DNA of 6,750 nucleotides, taken from assembly GCA_945906715.1 (NCBI GenBank), contig CAMDRK010000139.1, positions 1-6,750 on the forward strand, written 5' to 3'. Under the pieces are notes generated by a model, which was not told where the DNA came from, ran no database searches, and was given only the letters and a program-made list of their open reading frames with translations. Positions within the stretch are counted from its first letter, which is position 1. The number at the start of each line of letters is the position of its first letter. Positions 1 through 5,984 of the stretch are shown piece by piece. The position numbers and the translations under genes were made by a program. The stretch comes from Nitrospira lenta (lineage in GTDB: Bacteria > Nitrospirota > Nitrospiria > Nitrospirales > Nitrospiraceae).

Positions 1-105
1 CTTTCCCTGCCCGCTGCCGTCCAGCGTCCATTCGACAGAGATATCCGTTTCCTTGGTCGCACGATGAATTGATGCCTGTCTAGGTGCCGATCCGTTTTTC
101 TTCAT
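1..105 (-). CDS. hisB: Imidazoleglycerol-phosphate dehydratase, N-terminal fragment
   Basis: Only the first 35 codons are in the window; the gene continues beyond position 1. HisB dehydrates imidazoleglycerol phosphate to imidazoleacetol phosphate, a cytoplasmic manganese-dependent step in histidine synthesis. The visible residues include HRATKETDISVEWTLDGSG (14-32), which matches the family's N-terminal R-x-T-x-E-T-x-I-x-V-x-x-x-L-D-G-x-G signature. About eight more residues precede the signature than is usual, but there is no internal ATG, so this start is the natural one. The ATG shares the ATGA motif with the hisD stop codon (4-nt overlap), implying translational coupling. A modest CAGG lies 5 nt upstream of the ATG, inside hisD. 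Whether the protein is monofunctional (about 195-200 residues) or fused to a phosphatase cannot be seen here. Confidence 0.9.
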   Translation of the reverse strand, partial: MKKNGSAPRQASIHRATKETDISVEWTLDGSGQGK

Positions 106-1385
106 GAGAACCTGCTCTGGGCTGACTTGGCATGCGCGTCGAACCCTTCAATATGGGCCAACCGAACGATATGATCTTTCACCTTGCTCAACTCCTCGCG
201 CGTGTAATGCACGATGTTGCTCACCTTGATGTAATCGTGGACGGACAAGGCCGAAAAGAACCGCGCCGTTCCGCCGGTCGGCAAAACATGATTCGGGCCA
301 GCAACGTAATCCGCAACCGATGGGGGAGTGTACCGACCCAAGAAGAGCGCTCCCGCGTGACGGACTTTCTCCAGATAGTCGAACGGCTCATCCACCGAGA
401 GGGTCAAATGTTCCGGAGCAATCTCATTGGCCACATCGATAGCCTCATCCATCGTGGCGACCACGAAGGCCACCGAATGGCGCGCGATGGACTTGGCCGC
501 GATCTTTTCCCGCTGGAGCCCCTTCAACTGGCTTTCGATGAGCCGCACCACGTCCTTCGCTAACTGGGCCGAGGTGGTGACAAGGTAGACCTGGGCATCT
601 TCATCATGCTCCGCTTCGCAGAGCAAATCGGCCGCTACATGTGCAGGCTTAGCGTCGCCATCCGCAACGACGAGCAGTTCACTCGGGCCTGCCACCATAT
701 CGATCCCGACAGTGCCGTAGAGAAGCCGCTTGGCTGTCGCCACATAAATATTGCCGGGGCCCACGATTTTGTCGACGCGTTGAATCGTCTTGGTCCCATA
801 GGCCATCGCTCCGACGGCTTGTACACCCCCGACGCGATAGATCTCCGTCACACCGGCAATATCGGCTGCGACCAATAGATAGGGATTGATCGGGCCTTTT
901 TGCGGCGGCGTACACATCACCACGCGAGAAACACCCGCGACCTTGGCCGGAATCGCACACATCAAGACCGACGAGGGATACACGGCCTTGCCGCCCGGCA
1001 CGTACAGCCCGACTGCATCGACCGGCGTGACCACCTGCCCAAGCGTCGCTTCGCTGTCCTGATACATCCAGGTCTTGATGCGCTGGCGCTCGTGGAATGA
1101 CGAGATCCGCTTGGCCGCAAACCGAAGTGCGTCGCCCTCGTCTTTCCGGATCTGAAAATACGCCTCTTTGATCTCTTCAGGGGTAACGCGTAAGCCCGTG
1201 TCCTTCATGGAAACACGGTCGAACTGTTTCGTATAGCGGAGGACAGCTTTATCGCCGCCCCGTTCCACGGCCTGTAGAATTGACTTAACCGTCTTCTCCA
1301 CGGCAGCCCCCTGCACGCGGGCACGCGACGCAACTTTCTTGAGTGCTGGGAGGAAGGCTCGCTCGGTGGAGGCCACAATCTTCAT
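102..1385 (-). CDS. hisD: Histidinol dehydrogenase
   Basis: HisD carries out the last two steps of histidine synthesis, oxidising L-histidinol through histidinaldehyde to L-histidine with two NAD+. It is a cytoplasmic, zinc-dependent homodimer. The 427-residue product has the family's usual length (about 430). Visible landmarks are VGLYVPGG (125-132), the VGPGNIYVATAKR signature (208-220), GIDMVAGPSE (227-236), the catalytic pair E325-H326 in IAPEHL, D359 in SVADYVAGPNH, and H418 near the C-terminus. By alignment with the E. coli enzyme the zinc ligands are Gln259, His262, Asp360 and His419. Here His260, Asp359 and His418 are kept, but the Gln position is Glu257 (in LLCEAEHD). Glutamate can also bind zinc, so activity is likely. 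The start ATG overlaps the hisG stop as ATGA, and the stop overlaps the hisB start the same way, placing it in a tightly coupled hisG-hisD-hisB unit. No strong Shine-Dalgarno precedes it. Confidence 0.98.
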   Translation of the reverse strand: MKIVASTERAFLPALKKVASRARVQGAAVEKTVKSILQAVERGGDKAVLRYTKQFDRVSMKDTGLRVTPEEIKEAYFQIRKDEGDALRFAAKRISSFHERQRIKTWMYQDSEATLGQVVTPVDAVGLYVPGGKAVYPSSVLMCAIPAKVAGVSRVVMCTPPQKGPINPYLLVAADIAGVTEIYRVGGVQAVGAMAYGTKTIQRVDKIVGPGNIYVATAKRLLYGTVGIDMVAGPSELLVVADGDAKPAHVAADLLCEAEHDEDAQVYLVTTSAQLAKDVVRLIESQLKGLQREKIAAKSIARHSVAFVVATMDEAIDVANEIAPEHLTLSVDEPFDYLEKVRHAGALFLGRYTPPSVADYVAGPNHVLPTGGTARFFSALSVHDYIKVSNIVHYTREELSKVKDHIVRLAHIEGFDAHAKSAQSRFS

Positions 1386-2086
1386 GTACGCGTCTTTCTG
1401 ACCGTTCGACGAGCCCCGCGCAAAGACTTGCGTGGAGCAGCGGTTCGAGACCCCGCTGCGGTACTGCTCACAGCCCTGAGCTTTTTGATCAGCGCTGTCA
1501 CCACCGCATGCTTCAGCTTCAAACTCGCCCGATTCACGACGAGCCGGGCCGTGGACTGCGCGATGCAGTCCACTTCGACAAGGTCATGCGCCTTCAGCGT
1601 GTTGCCGGTTTCGACCAGATCGACGATCCGATCGGCCAGACCAACTAACGGCGCCAGTTCAATCGAACCGTATAACTTGATAATTTCGACCGGTATGCCG
1701 CGCTGATTGAAATACCGCTCAGTGATCTTCGGATACTTGGTCGCCACCCGAATTTTTGAGGACAGCCGGTCGCGTGAAGCCTGCCCTTTGAGCGCAGCAA
1801 CGGCGATTCTACACGCTCCGAACCCTAAATCCAATGGCTCATAGACGTCGCTATCCTGCTCCATCAAGACGTCTTTCCCGACAATCCCGACATCCGCGGC
1901 GCCATATTCAACATAGGTCGGCACATCGGTCGGCCGCACGATCAGGAAGGTCATGCCGATCTCCGAACAGGGGAACACCAGCCGACGGCTTTCGGTGGAG
2001 AGGCTACCCATGGCATAGCCAGCCCGGCGAAACACGTCCAGCGTGAGATCCAACATTTTCCCTTTCGACAAGGCAATCGTCAGCAT
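1382..2086 (-). CDS. hisG: ATP phosphoribosyltransferase, short form (HisG-S), with basic C-terminal tail
   Basis: HisG joins ATP and PRPP to give phosphoribosyl-ATP, the first and feedback-controlled step of histidine synthesis. I place the start at the ATG at 2086, giving MLTIALSKGK, the family's typical N-terminus. An in-frame extension to 2143 would overlap murA by 53 nt and adds residues absent from the family. The product is 234 residues. Visible are the N-terminal lobe (LTIALSKGK, 2-10), the EYGAADVGIVGKD region (60-72) and the PRPP-binding loop DLVETGNTL (156-164). The catalytic core ends near residue 204 without the ACT-like regulatory domain of the long form, so this is the short type, which in known systems needs HisZ for activity and histidine inhibition. 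No hisZ is in the window. Residues 205-234 are an added low-complexity tail with nine Arg/Lys and no acidic residue. The start lies 4 nt after the murA stop, with only a weak ribosome site. The stop overlaps hisD (ATGA). Confidence 0.96.
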   Translation of the reverse strand: MLTIALSKGKMLDLTLDVFRRAGYAMGSLSTESRRLVFPCSEIGMTFLIVRPTDVPTYVEYGAADVGIVGKDVLMEQDSDVYEPLDLGFGACRIAVAALKGQASRDRLSSKIRVATKYPKITERYFNQRGIPVEIIKLYGSIELAPLVGLADRIVDLVETGNTLKAHDLVEVDCIAQSTARLVVNRASLKLKHAVVTALIKKLRAVSSTAAGSRTAAPRKSLRGARRTVRKTRT

Positions 2087-2090
2087 GATA

Positions 2091-3368
2091 TCAGCGAGTC
2101 TCAGCCAGAGCCGCACCCTCTTTGTGACGGGCGATTGTCGCACCTAATCCACGCAATTTCTCCTCCATCCGTTCATAGCCACGATCCAGATGGTAGACCC
2201 GGAGAATCTCCGTCGTGCCTTCTGCTGCAAGTCCGGCCAAGACCAATCCTGCGCTCGCACGAAGATCGGACGCCATCACCGGAGCCCCGGCCAAGCTGGT
2301 CGGTCCGGTCACTACCGCGCGATTGCCTTCGACCTTGATCTCGGCCCCCATCCGTCGCAGCTCCTCAACGTGCATAAAGCGGCTTTCGAACACCGTCTCC
2401 GTAATCACGCTCGTGCCCTCGGCGGCCGTCATCAAGGCCACCATCTGTGCCTGCATATCGGTAGGAAACCCGGGATAGGGCAACGTGCGGATGTCGATCC
2501 CCTTGAGCCGCGCTACCGCATTAAGATGAATCCGTTCCTTCTCCACCTGTATCTCAACCCCGGCTTCCCGCAGCTTCATCAGCAAAGCGTCCAAATGATT
2601 CGAACGGCATCGATCGATCGTCACCGCCCCCCGCGTAATGGCCCCAGCCACGAGATACGTGCCGGCTTCGATGCGATCCGGAATGACGTCGTGATCGCTC
2701 CCATGCAACTCACGAACACCTTCAATCGTAATGACATCCGACCCGGCGCCGTCGATGCGAGCCCCTCGTTTTACGAGAAAATTCGCGAGGTCTACAATCT
2801 CCGGTTCCTTCGCGGCGTTTTCAATGACTGTGGTCCCCTGGGCGAGGGATGCGGCCATCATCAGATTTTCCGTTCCGGTGACCGTCGGCGTATCGCAATA
2901 GATTTGCGCCCCTGTCAACCGCTTCGCTTTGGCGTGAATATACCCATGTTCCATCGACACTTCCGCACCCATTTTGGCGAGTCCGGCAAGATGGAGATTG
3001 ACGGGCCGTGACCCAATTGCACATCCGCCTGGCATCGACACTGTAGCTTCCCCCCATCGTGCCAACAGCGGCCCCAGCACGAGCACAGAGGCCCGCATGG
3101 TCTTCACGAGATCGTACGGAGCCTGGGTCGACGTGATCATCGCAGCGTTGATGACCGCGCGATTCCCCTCATAGTGAACCTTCGCCCCCAAGATGCCCAA
3201 CAACTTGCCCATGGTGACAACATCCACCACGCGAGGCACATTGGTAATCACACACTCGCCGCCGCCGAGAATGGTAGAGGCTAAGATCGGCAACGCAGCA
3301 TTCTTTGCCCCGCTGATCTGGACCTCTCCTCGAAGCGGCGTTCCGCCGGTGATGATTGTACGATCCAT
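2091..3368 (-). CDS. murA: UDP-N-acetylglucosamine 1-carboxyvinyltransferase
   Basis: MurA transfers enolpyruvate from PEP to UDP-N-acetylglucosamine, the first committed step of peptidoglycan synthesis, in the cytoplasm. The 425-residue product matches the family length (about 420) and shows its two-lobe EPSP-synthase-like fold signatures. The N-terminus has ISGAKNAALPILA with Lys22 and Asn23. The active-site loop MPGGCAIGSRPVNLH contains Cys116 (E. coli Cys115) and Arg121. The C-terminal lobe has FPTDMQAQ with Asp304 (the proposed general base, E. coli Asp305), ESRFMHVEEL (328-337), DLRASAG (368-374) and DRGYER (395-400). The catalytic cysteine is present, the form usually sensitive to fosfomycin; the insensitive variants carry Asp there. 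The start ATG at 3368 fits the family N-terminus, but only a weak ribosome site is visible before it. A 229-nt gap containing an inverted-repeat element separates it from prmC, while hisG follows after 4 nt. Its placement before his genes is a conserved order in some lineages. Confidence 0.98.
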   Translation of the reverse strand: MDRTIITGGTPLRGEVQISGAKNAALPILASTILGGGECVITNVPRVVDVVTMGKLLGILGAKVHYEGNRAVINAAMITSTQAPYDLVKTMRASVLVLGPLLARWGEATVSMPGGCAIGSRPVNLHLAGLAKMGAEVSMEHGYIHAKAKRLTGAQIYCDTPTVTGTENLMMAASLAQGTTVIENAAKEPEIVDLANFLVKRGARIDGAGSDVITIEGVRELHGSDHDVIPDRIEAGTYLVAGAITRGAVTIDRCRSNHLDALLMKLREAGVEIQVEKERIHLNAVARLKGIDIRTLPYPGFPTDMQAQMVALMTAAEGTSVITETVFESRFMHVEELRRMGAEIKVEGNRAVVTGPTSLAGAPVMASDLRASAGLVLAGLAAEGTTEILRVYHLDRGYERMEEKLRGLGATIARHKEGAALAETR

Positions 3369-3430
3369 CGTTTATCAGATTGCAGAAAAACTTGGTTCAT
3401 ACGGAACATGGCGCTCACGCCACATTCGCG
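3369..3430. other. murA upstream leader with small hairpin
   Basis: These 62 nt lie between the inverted-repeat element and the murA start. They contain a perfect 5-bp stem with a 4-nt loop, TGGCG-CTCA-CGCCA, at 3409-3422. The bases before the murA ATG (minus strand CTGATAAACG) have no purine-rich Shine-Dalgarno at normal spacing. I could not find a convincing pair of -35 and -10 boxes. The function of this leader is unknown. Confidence 0.4.
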
Positions 3431-3597
3431 CAGGATGCTCAAAAAGGCCGTCCAGCAAGGCCGCAGCGAGTGAAGAGGCGAGGCGTACGCTTCGGTACGT
3501 TGAGCCTCTGAACGATGCGAGAACGATGCATGGGAAAAGGCGCGTCTCGGCGCGCCTGGGTCGGGAGGGTGAGAAGGGCGACTTTTTCAGCATCCTG
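3431..3597. repeat. 167-bp inverted-repeat element (MITE/REP-like) between prmC and murA
   Basis: The left end (3431-3446) reads CAGGATGCTCAAAAAG. The right end (3582-3597), read on the minus strand, is CAGGATGCTGAAAAAG, giving 16-bp terminal inverted repeats with one mismatch. Inside are two further hairpins: an interrupted stem at 3475-3488 with 3495-3508 (GAGGC and CGTAC pairing on either side of a 4-nt bulge, loop GCTTCG), and a GC-rich 7-bp stem at 3538-3544 with 3551-3557 (AGGCGCG/CGCGCCT, 6-nt loop). The right end abuts the TAA stop of prmC. No target-site duplication is evident in the flanks. It is too short to encode a transposase, so if mobile it would depend on one elsewhere. From memory, similar sequences with these ends are dispersed in Nitrospira genomes; this was not searched. 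Confidence 0.7.
3534..3557 (-). terminator. Possible weak intrinsic terminator inside the element
   Basis: In the direction of transcription, about 40 nt beyond the prmC stop, a GC-only core stem AGGCGCG/CGCGCCT with a 6-nt loop is followed directly by TTTT then CCC. This resembles a short intrinsic terminator, but the T-tract is weak. It could stop part of the prfA-prmC transcript, or act only as an RNA processing or stability structure. Whether it acts is inference. Confidence 0.35.
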
Positions 3598-4503
3598 TTA
3601 GGCTCCGACTCGCTCCACAATGACCACCCGCTCAAGCCCTGCTTCGTCGTAGATCAGTCGATGGAATTTGTACCCTGGTGTCTGCTCGACAATCCGGCGC
3701 ATCGCACGGGCCTGACCTGCGCCGATTTCCATAATTAGTGCACCGCCGGAAGACAGGTATCGACCAGATTGGTGTAATAATCGTTCGTGCAACTCCGTCC
3801 CCTGGGGTCCCGCTACCAACGCACCCCTCGGCTCAAACAGCCGCACTTCCGGCTGGAGTGTTACCCAATCGGCCTCCGTAATATAGGGGGGATTTGAGAC
3901 GATGAGGTCAACCTGCCCCTCCAGTCCCTGCCCCGCCAATGCTCCCAACAGGTCACCTTCCAGCCATGTGATGCGTTCCCCTACCGCATGGCAAACGGCA
4001 TTCTGCCTGGCGACAGCAAGCGAGGGGTTCGAGAGATCAGTCGCGATCACCCTCGCATGAGGCCTCTTCCGTGCAATCGCCACAGCAATGCATCCTGATC
4101 CCGTACAGACATCGACAATGATAGCCTTCCGTTCGGCGGGAATTCGTTGCGCGGCATACTCCACCAACAGCTCTGTTTCCGGTCTCGGAATGAGCACCGC
4201 CCGGTCCACATGAAACTCCAGTCCGCAAAATTCTTGAGTTCCTAAAATATATTGCAAGGGCTCTCGACCGGCCCGCCTCATGATCAGCCCCCTCGCAGCC
4301 GCCAGCTCGACGGGAGACAGCAGTCGTTCCCGATCAGTCACCATATGGTGGACTGGAAGCCGGAGCACATGTTCCACGATCCAGAACGCTTCCTGCCCGG
4401 CGCTCTCGATACCGGCCTGTTCCAATAGCCCTCGTGCCTCGTCAATCATCTCCCCTAGCGTCGCCTGTCCAGCCGATTGAGGGGGCAGAGCTACCGCGTC
4501 CAT
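3598..4503 (-). CDS. prmC: Peptide chain release factor N5-glutamine methyltransferase
   Basis: PrmC (formerly HemK) uses S-adenosylmethionine to methylate the glutamine of the GGQ motif in release factors, raising their peptide-release activity. The 301-residue product is close to the family size (about 280-290). It has an N-terminal helical domain for release-factor recognition (about 15-90), ending in REPLQYILG (80-88). A linker with PRPETELLVEYA (107-118) follows. The methyltransferase domain then shows the SAM-binding motif DVCTGSGCIAVA (131-142), the acidic motif ATDLS (154-158) and the diagnostic NPPY at 204-207 (SNPPYI). The start ATG lies 1 nt after the prfA stop (TGATATG), with GGGAG 9 nt upstream inside prfA, so the two are cotranscribed and probably translationally coupled. 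The protein's substrate is therefore the gene immediately upstream. Its TAA stop directly adjoins the inverted-repeat element. Confidence 0.97.
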   Translation of the reverse strand: MDAVALPPQSAGQATLGEMIDEARGLLEQAGIESAGQEAFWIVEHVLRLPVHHMVTDRERLLSPVELAAARGLIMRRAGREPLQYILGTQEFCGLEFHVDRAVLIPRPETELLVEYAAQRIPAERKAIIVDVCTGSGCIAVAIARKRPHARVIATDLSNPSLAVARQNAVCHAVGERITWLEGDLLGALAGQGLEGQVDLIVSNPPYITEADWVTLQPEVRLFEPRGALVAGPQGTELHERLLHQSGRYLSSGGALIMEIGAGQARAMRRIVEQTPGYKFHRLIYDEAGLERVVIVERVGA

Positions 4504-4504
4504 A

Positions 4505-5581
4505 TCAAACCGCTCCCACTTCTTGCTGACGCTGCGCCTTCAGGGCCTGAACGAGTTCACCGAGGTCACCCTCGAGCACCTGTTCCAGCTTGTGCAAGGT
4601 CACGCCGACACGATGATCCGTGACACGGTTCTGAGGAAAATTGTAGGTGCGAATCTTCTCACTTCGCTCACCCGTACCCACCTGGGCCTTGCGGTTCTGG
4701 GCGATTTCTGCGTCCTGCCTCTCACGCTCCGCCTCGACGATTCTGGCCCGCAGAGTCCGCATCGCCTTGGTGCGATTCTTCAGCTGCGACCGTTCGTCCT
4801 GGCAACTCACCACCACACCGGTCGGAATATGGGTGATCCGCACCGCCGACTTTGTCGTATTGACGCTCTGGCCTCCGGCGCCGGAGGAACAAAATGTATC
4901 AATTCGGAGATCCATGGGATCGATGTGGACATCGACCTCGTCGACCTCAGGCATCACAGCGACGGTGACAGTCGACGTATGAATCCGGCCACTGGCCTCA
5001 GTGACGGGAACACGCTGCACCCGGTGGACCCCGGCTTCGAACTTGAAGTGACTATAGGCGCCCTTACCTTCGATCAGCGCAACAACCCCCTTGTAGCCTC
5101 CGCCCGTGGTTTCTGTGGCTTCGACCATATCCACCTTGAATCCTTTGATCTCGGCATACTTGCTGTACATTTTGAATAGGGCTCCGGCAAAGAGCGCCGC
5201 CTCATCGCCACCGGTCCCGGCCCGAATTTCGAGAAGCAGGCTCTTCTCATCTCGCGGGTCTTTGGGAATGAGCAGCTCTTGAGCCTGCTGTTCGATCTCG
5301 TGCTGCTGGCGTTCGAGCGCGGTGCTCTCATCCATGGCCATCTTATAAAACTCGGCCCCGGCCGTGGGATCTGCAAGAATTTGAGCGGCTTCTTCCAACT
5401 GCCTGGCATTGTCTCGATAAGTAGCGAGAAGCTTGGCAGCCGGTTCGATATCTGTCCGCTCCTTATTGACTTTGTGTAGCTGCGAAGGTTGGCTCATCAG
5501 AGACGGGTCCATGAGCTGATTCGTCAACTCATCATAACGAGTCGCCAGCACTTCCCATTTTTTCAGTAAGACTGCTTCCAT
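4505..5581 (-). CDS. prfA: Peptide chain release factor 1
   Basis: RF1 recognises UAA and UAG stop codons in the ribosomal A site and triggers release of the finished protein. The chosen ATG at 5581 gives 358 residues, matching E. coli RF1 (360), with the typical start MEAVLLKKWEVLATRYDEL. It is preceded by GGAG and, at a better 9-nt spacing, AGGA. A GTG 42 nt further upstream would give 372 residues but sits at the edge of the rpmE terminator T-tract and is rejected. The PVT tripeptide that reads the stop codon is at 192-194 in VPVTEASGRIHTST; this is the RF1 type (RF2 has SPF). The catalytic GGQ is at 236-238 in SSGAGGQSVNTTKSAVR, with Gln238 the expected PrmC target. The N-terminal domain is rich in charged helices. 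It heads a close-packed pair with prmC. Confidence 0.98.
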   Translation of the reverse strand: MEAVLLKKWEVLATRYDELTNQLMDPSLMSQPSQLHKVNKERTDIEPAAKLLATYRDNARQLEEAAQILADPTAGAEFYKMAMDESTALERQQHEIEQQAQELLIPKDPRDEKSLLLEIRAGTGGDEAALFAGALFKMYSKYAEIKGFKVDMVEATETTGGGYKGVVALIEGKGAYSHFKFEAGVHRVQRVPVTEASGRIHTSTVTVAVMPEVDEVDVHIDPMDLRIDTFCSSGAGGQSVNTTKSAVRITHIPTGVVVSCQDERSQLKNRTKAMRTLRARIVEAERERQDAEIAQNRKAQVGTGERSEKIRTYNFPQNRVTDHRVGVTLHKLEQVLEGDLGELVQALKAQRQQEVGAV

Positions 5582-5583
5582 GG

Positions 5584-5594
5584 CTCCGTTTCCT
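5584..5594 (-). promoter_or_regulatory. prfA ribosome binding site
   Basis: On the minus strand, AGGA lies 9 nt and GGAG lies 2 nt before the ATG at 5581. The 9-nt AGGA is well placed and supports this start over the upstream GTG. Confidence 0.55.
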
Positions 5595-5621
5595 GCCAGT
5601 TCGTCCTCAGCCGCTTGCCGC

Positions 5622-5664
5622 ACAAAAACAAAGAGACCCTGCCCCTCAGCGAAGCAGGGTCCCT
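5622..5664 (-). terminator. Intrinsic terminator after rpmE
   Basis: On the transcribed strand an 8-bp stem (GACCCTGC with GCAGGGTC, extended by two pairs after one mismatch) encloses an 11-nt loop and is followed by a T-rich run, TCTTTGTTTTTG. It starts about 20 nt past the rpmE TAG and ends about 40 nt before the prfA ATG. Stem, loop and T-tract fit a Rho-independent terminator. It would separate rho/rpmE from prfA and the genes beyond unless it is leaky. Confidence 0.85.
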
Positions 5665-5683
5665 CGTATGACCTCTTCTCGAG

Positions 5684-5890
5684 CTACTTGTCTTTCTTCG
5701 CGTACTTCTTCTTGAATCGTTCAACGCGCCCTTCGGTATCGATGATCTTCTGCGTCCCCGTGAAAAAGGGATGGCAGTTCGAACAGATATCGACATTGAT
5801 ATCGCCGCCCGTTGATCTGGTCTTATATTTATTGCCGCAGGCGCAATGCACTGCGACTTCCCGATACACGGGATGGATGCCCTTCTTCAT
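5684..5890 (-). CDS. rpmE: 50S ribosomal protein L31, zinc-binding type
   Basis: L31 is a small protein of the large ribosomal subunit that helps bridge the two subunits near the central protuberance. The 68-residue product begins MKKGIHPVY, the family hallmark, and contains the zinc ligands Cys16-x-Cys18 and Cys36-x-x-Cys39 (CAC, CSNC), then HPFFTG (40-45). It is therefore the cysteine-containing (C+) form, which is linked to zinc supply; the C- paralogue used in zinc limitation lacks these residues. The C-terminus is lysine-rich, as expected for an RNA-binding protein. GGGAG at 5899-5903 sits 8 nt before the ATG. It follows rho after 94 nt, a common pairing, and is followed by a strong terminator. 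Confidence 0.97.
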   Translation of the reverse strand: MKKGIHPVYREVAVHCACGNKYKTRSTGGDINVDICSNCHPFFTGTQKIIDTEGRVERFKKKYAKKDK

Positions 5891-5898
5891 AATTCACA

Positions 5899-5903
5899 CT
5901 CCC
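5899..5903 (-). promoter_or_regulatory. rpmE ribosome binding site
   Basis: GGGAG on the minus strand, 8 nt upstream of the rpmE ATG, is a well-spaced Shine-Dalgarno and the clearest one in the window. The rest of the rho-rpmE gap (5891-5984) holds a small 5-bp hairpin, CTTCG/CGAAG at 5924-5939, with no T-tract, so I do not call it a terminator. Confidence 0.6.
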
Positions 5904-5984
5904 ACGACGTGACAATCATCAGCCTTCGCCTATTCGAAGATCTCCCACTGTACCCTGTCCCAGTAACCAGATACAAGCCGGATA

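Noticed and set aside
2087..2143. Upstream start for hisG giving 19 more residues
   Set aside because: It would overlap murA by 53 nt and adds residues outside the family alignment; MLTIALSKGK is the usual HisG N-terminus.
2190..3011. A long plus-strand open frame (273 codons) opposite murA
   Set aside because: It lies entirely antisense to a gene with complete family motifs; its translation shows no domain and has the composition expected of a shadow frame in GC-rich DNA.
3423..3604. Target-site duplication flanking the inverted-repeat element
   Set aside because: The bases just outside the ends (CGCG on the left, TTAG on the right) do not match at any length I could see.
3375..3635. An 86-codon open frame on the minus strand across the inverted-repeat element
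   Set aside because: It overlaps the end of prmC in another frame, covers the terminal repeats and hairpins, and has no recognisable domain. It is an open frame produced by the repeat, not a credible gene.
5582..5623. Upstream GTG start for prfA giving 14 more residues
   Set aside because: The GTG lies at the edge of the terminator T-tract with no ribosome site; the ATG at 5581 matches RF1 length and has a Shine-Dalgarno.
5891..5984. Promoter for rpmE (TTGTAT and TACAGT, 18 nt apart, minus strand)
   Set aside because: Only about 3/6 and 4/6 matches to the consensus boxes, which is not enough to call without transcription data.
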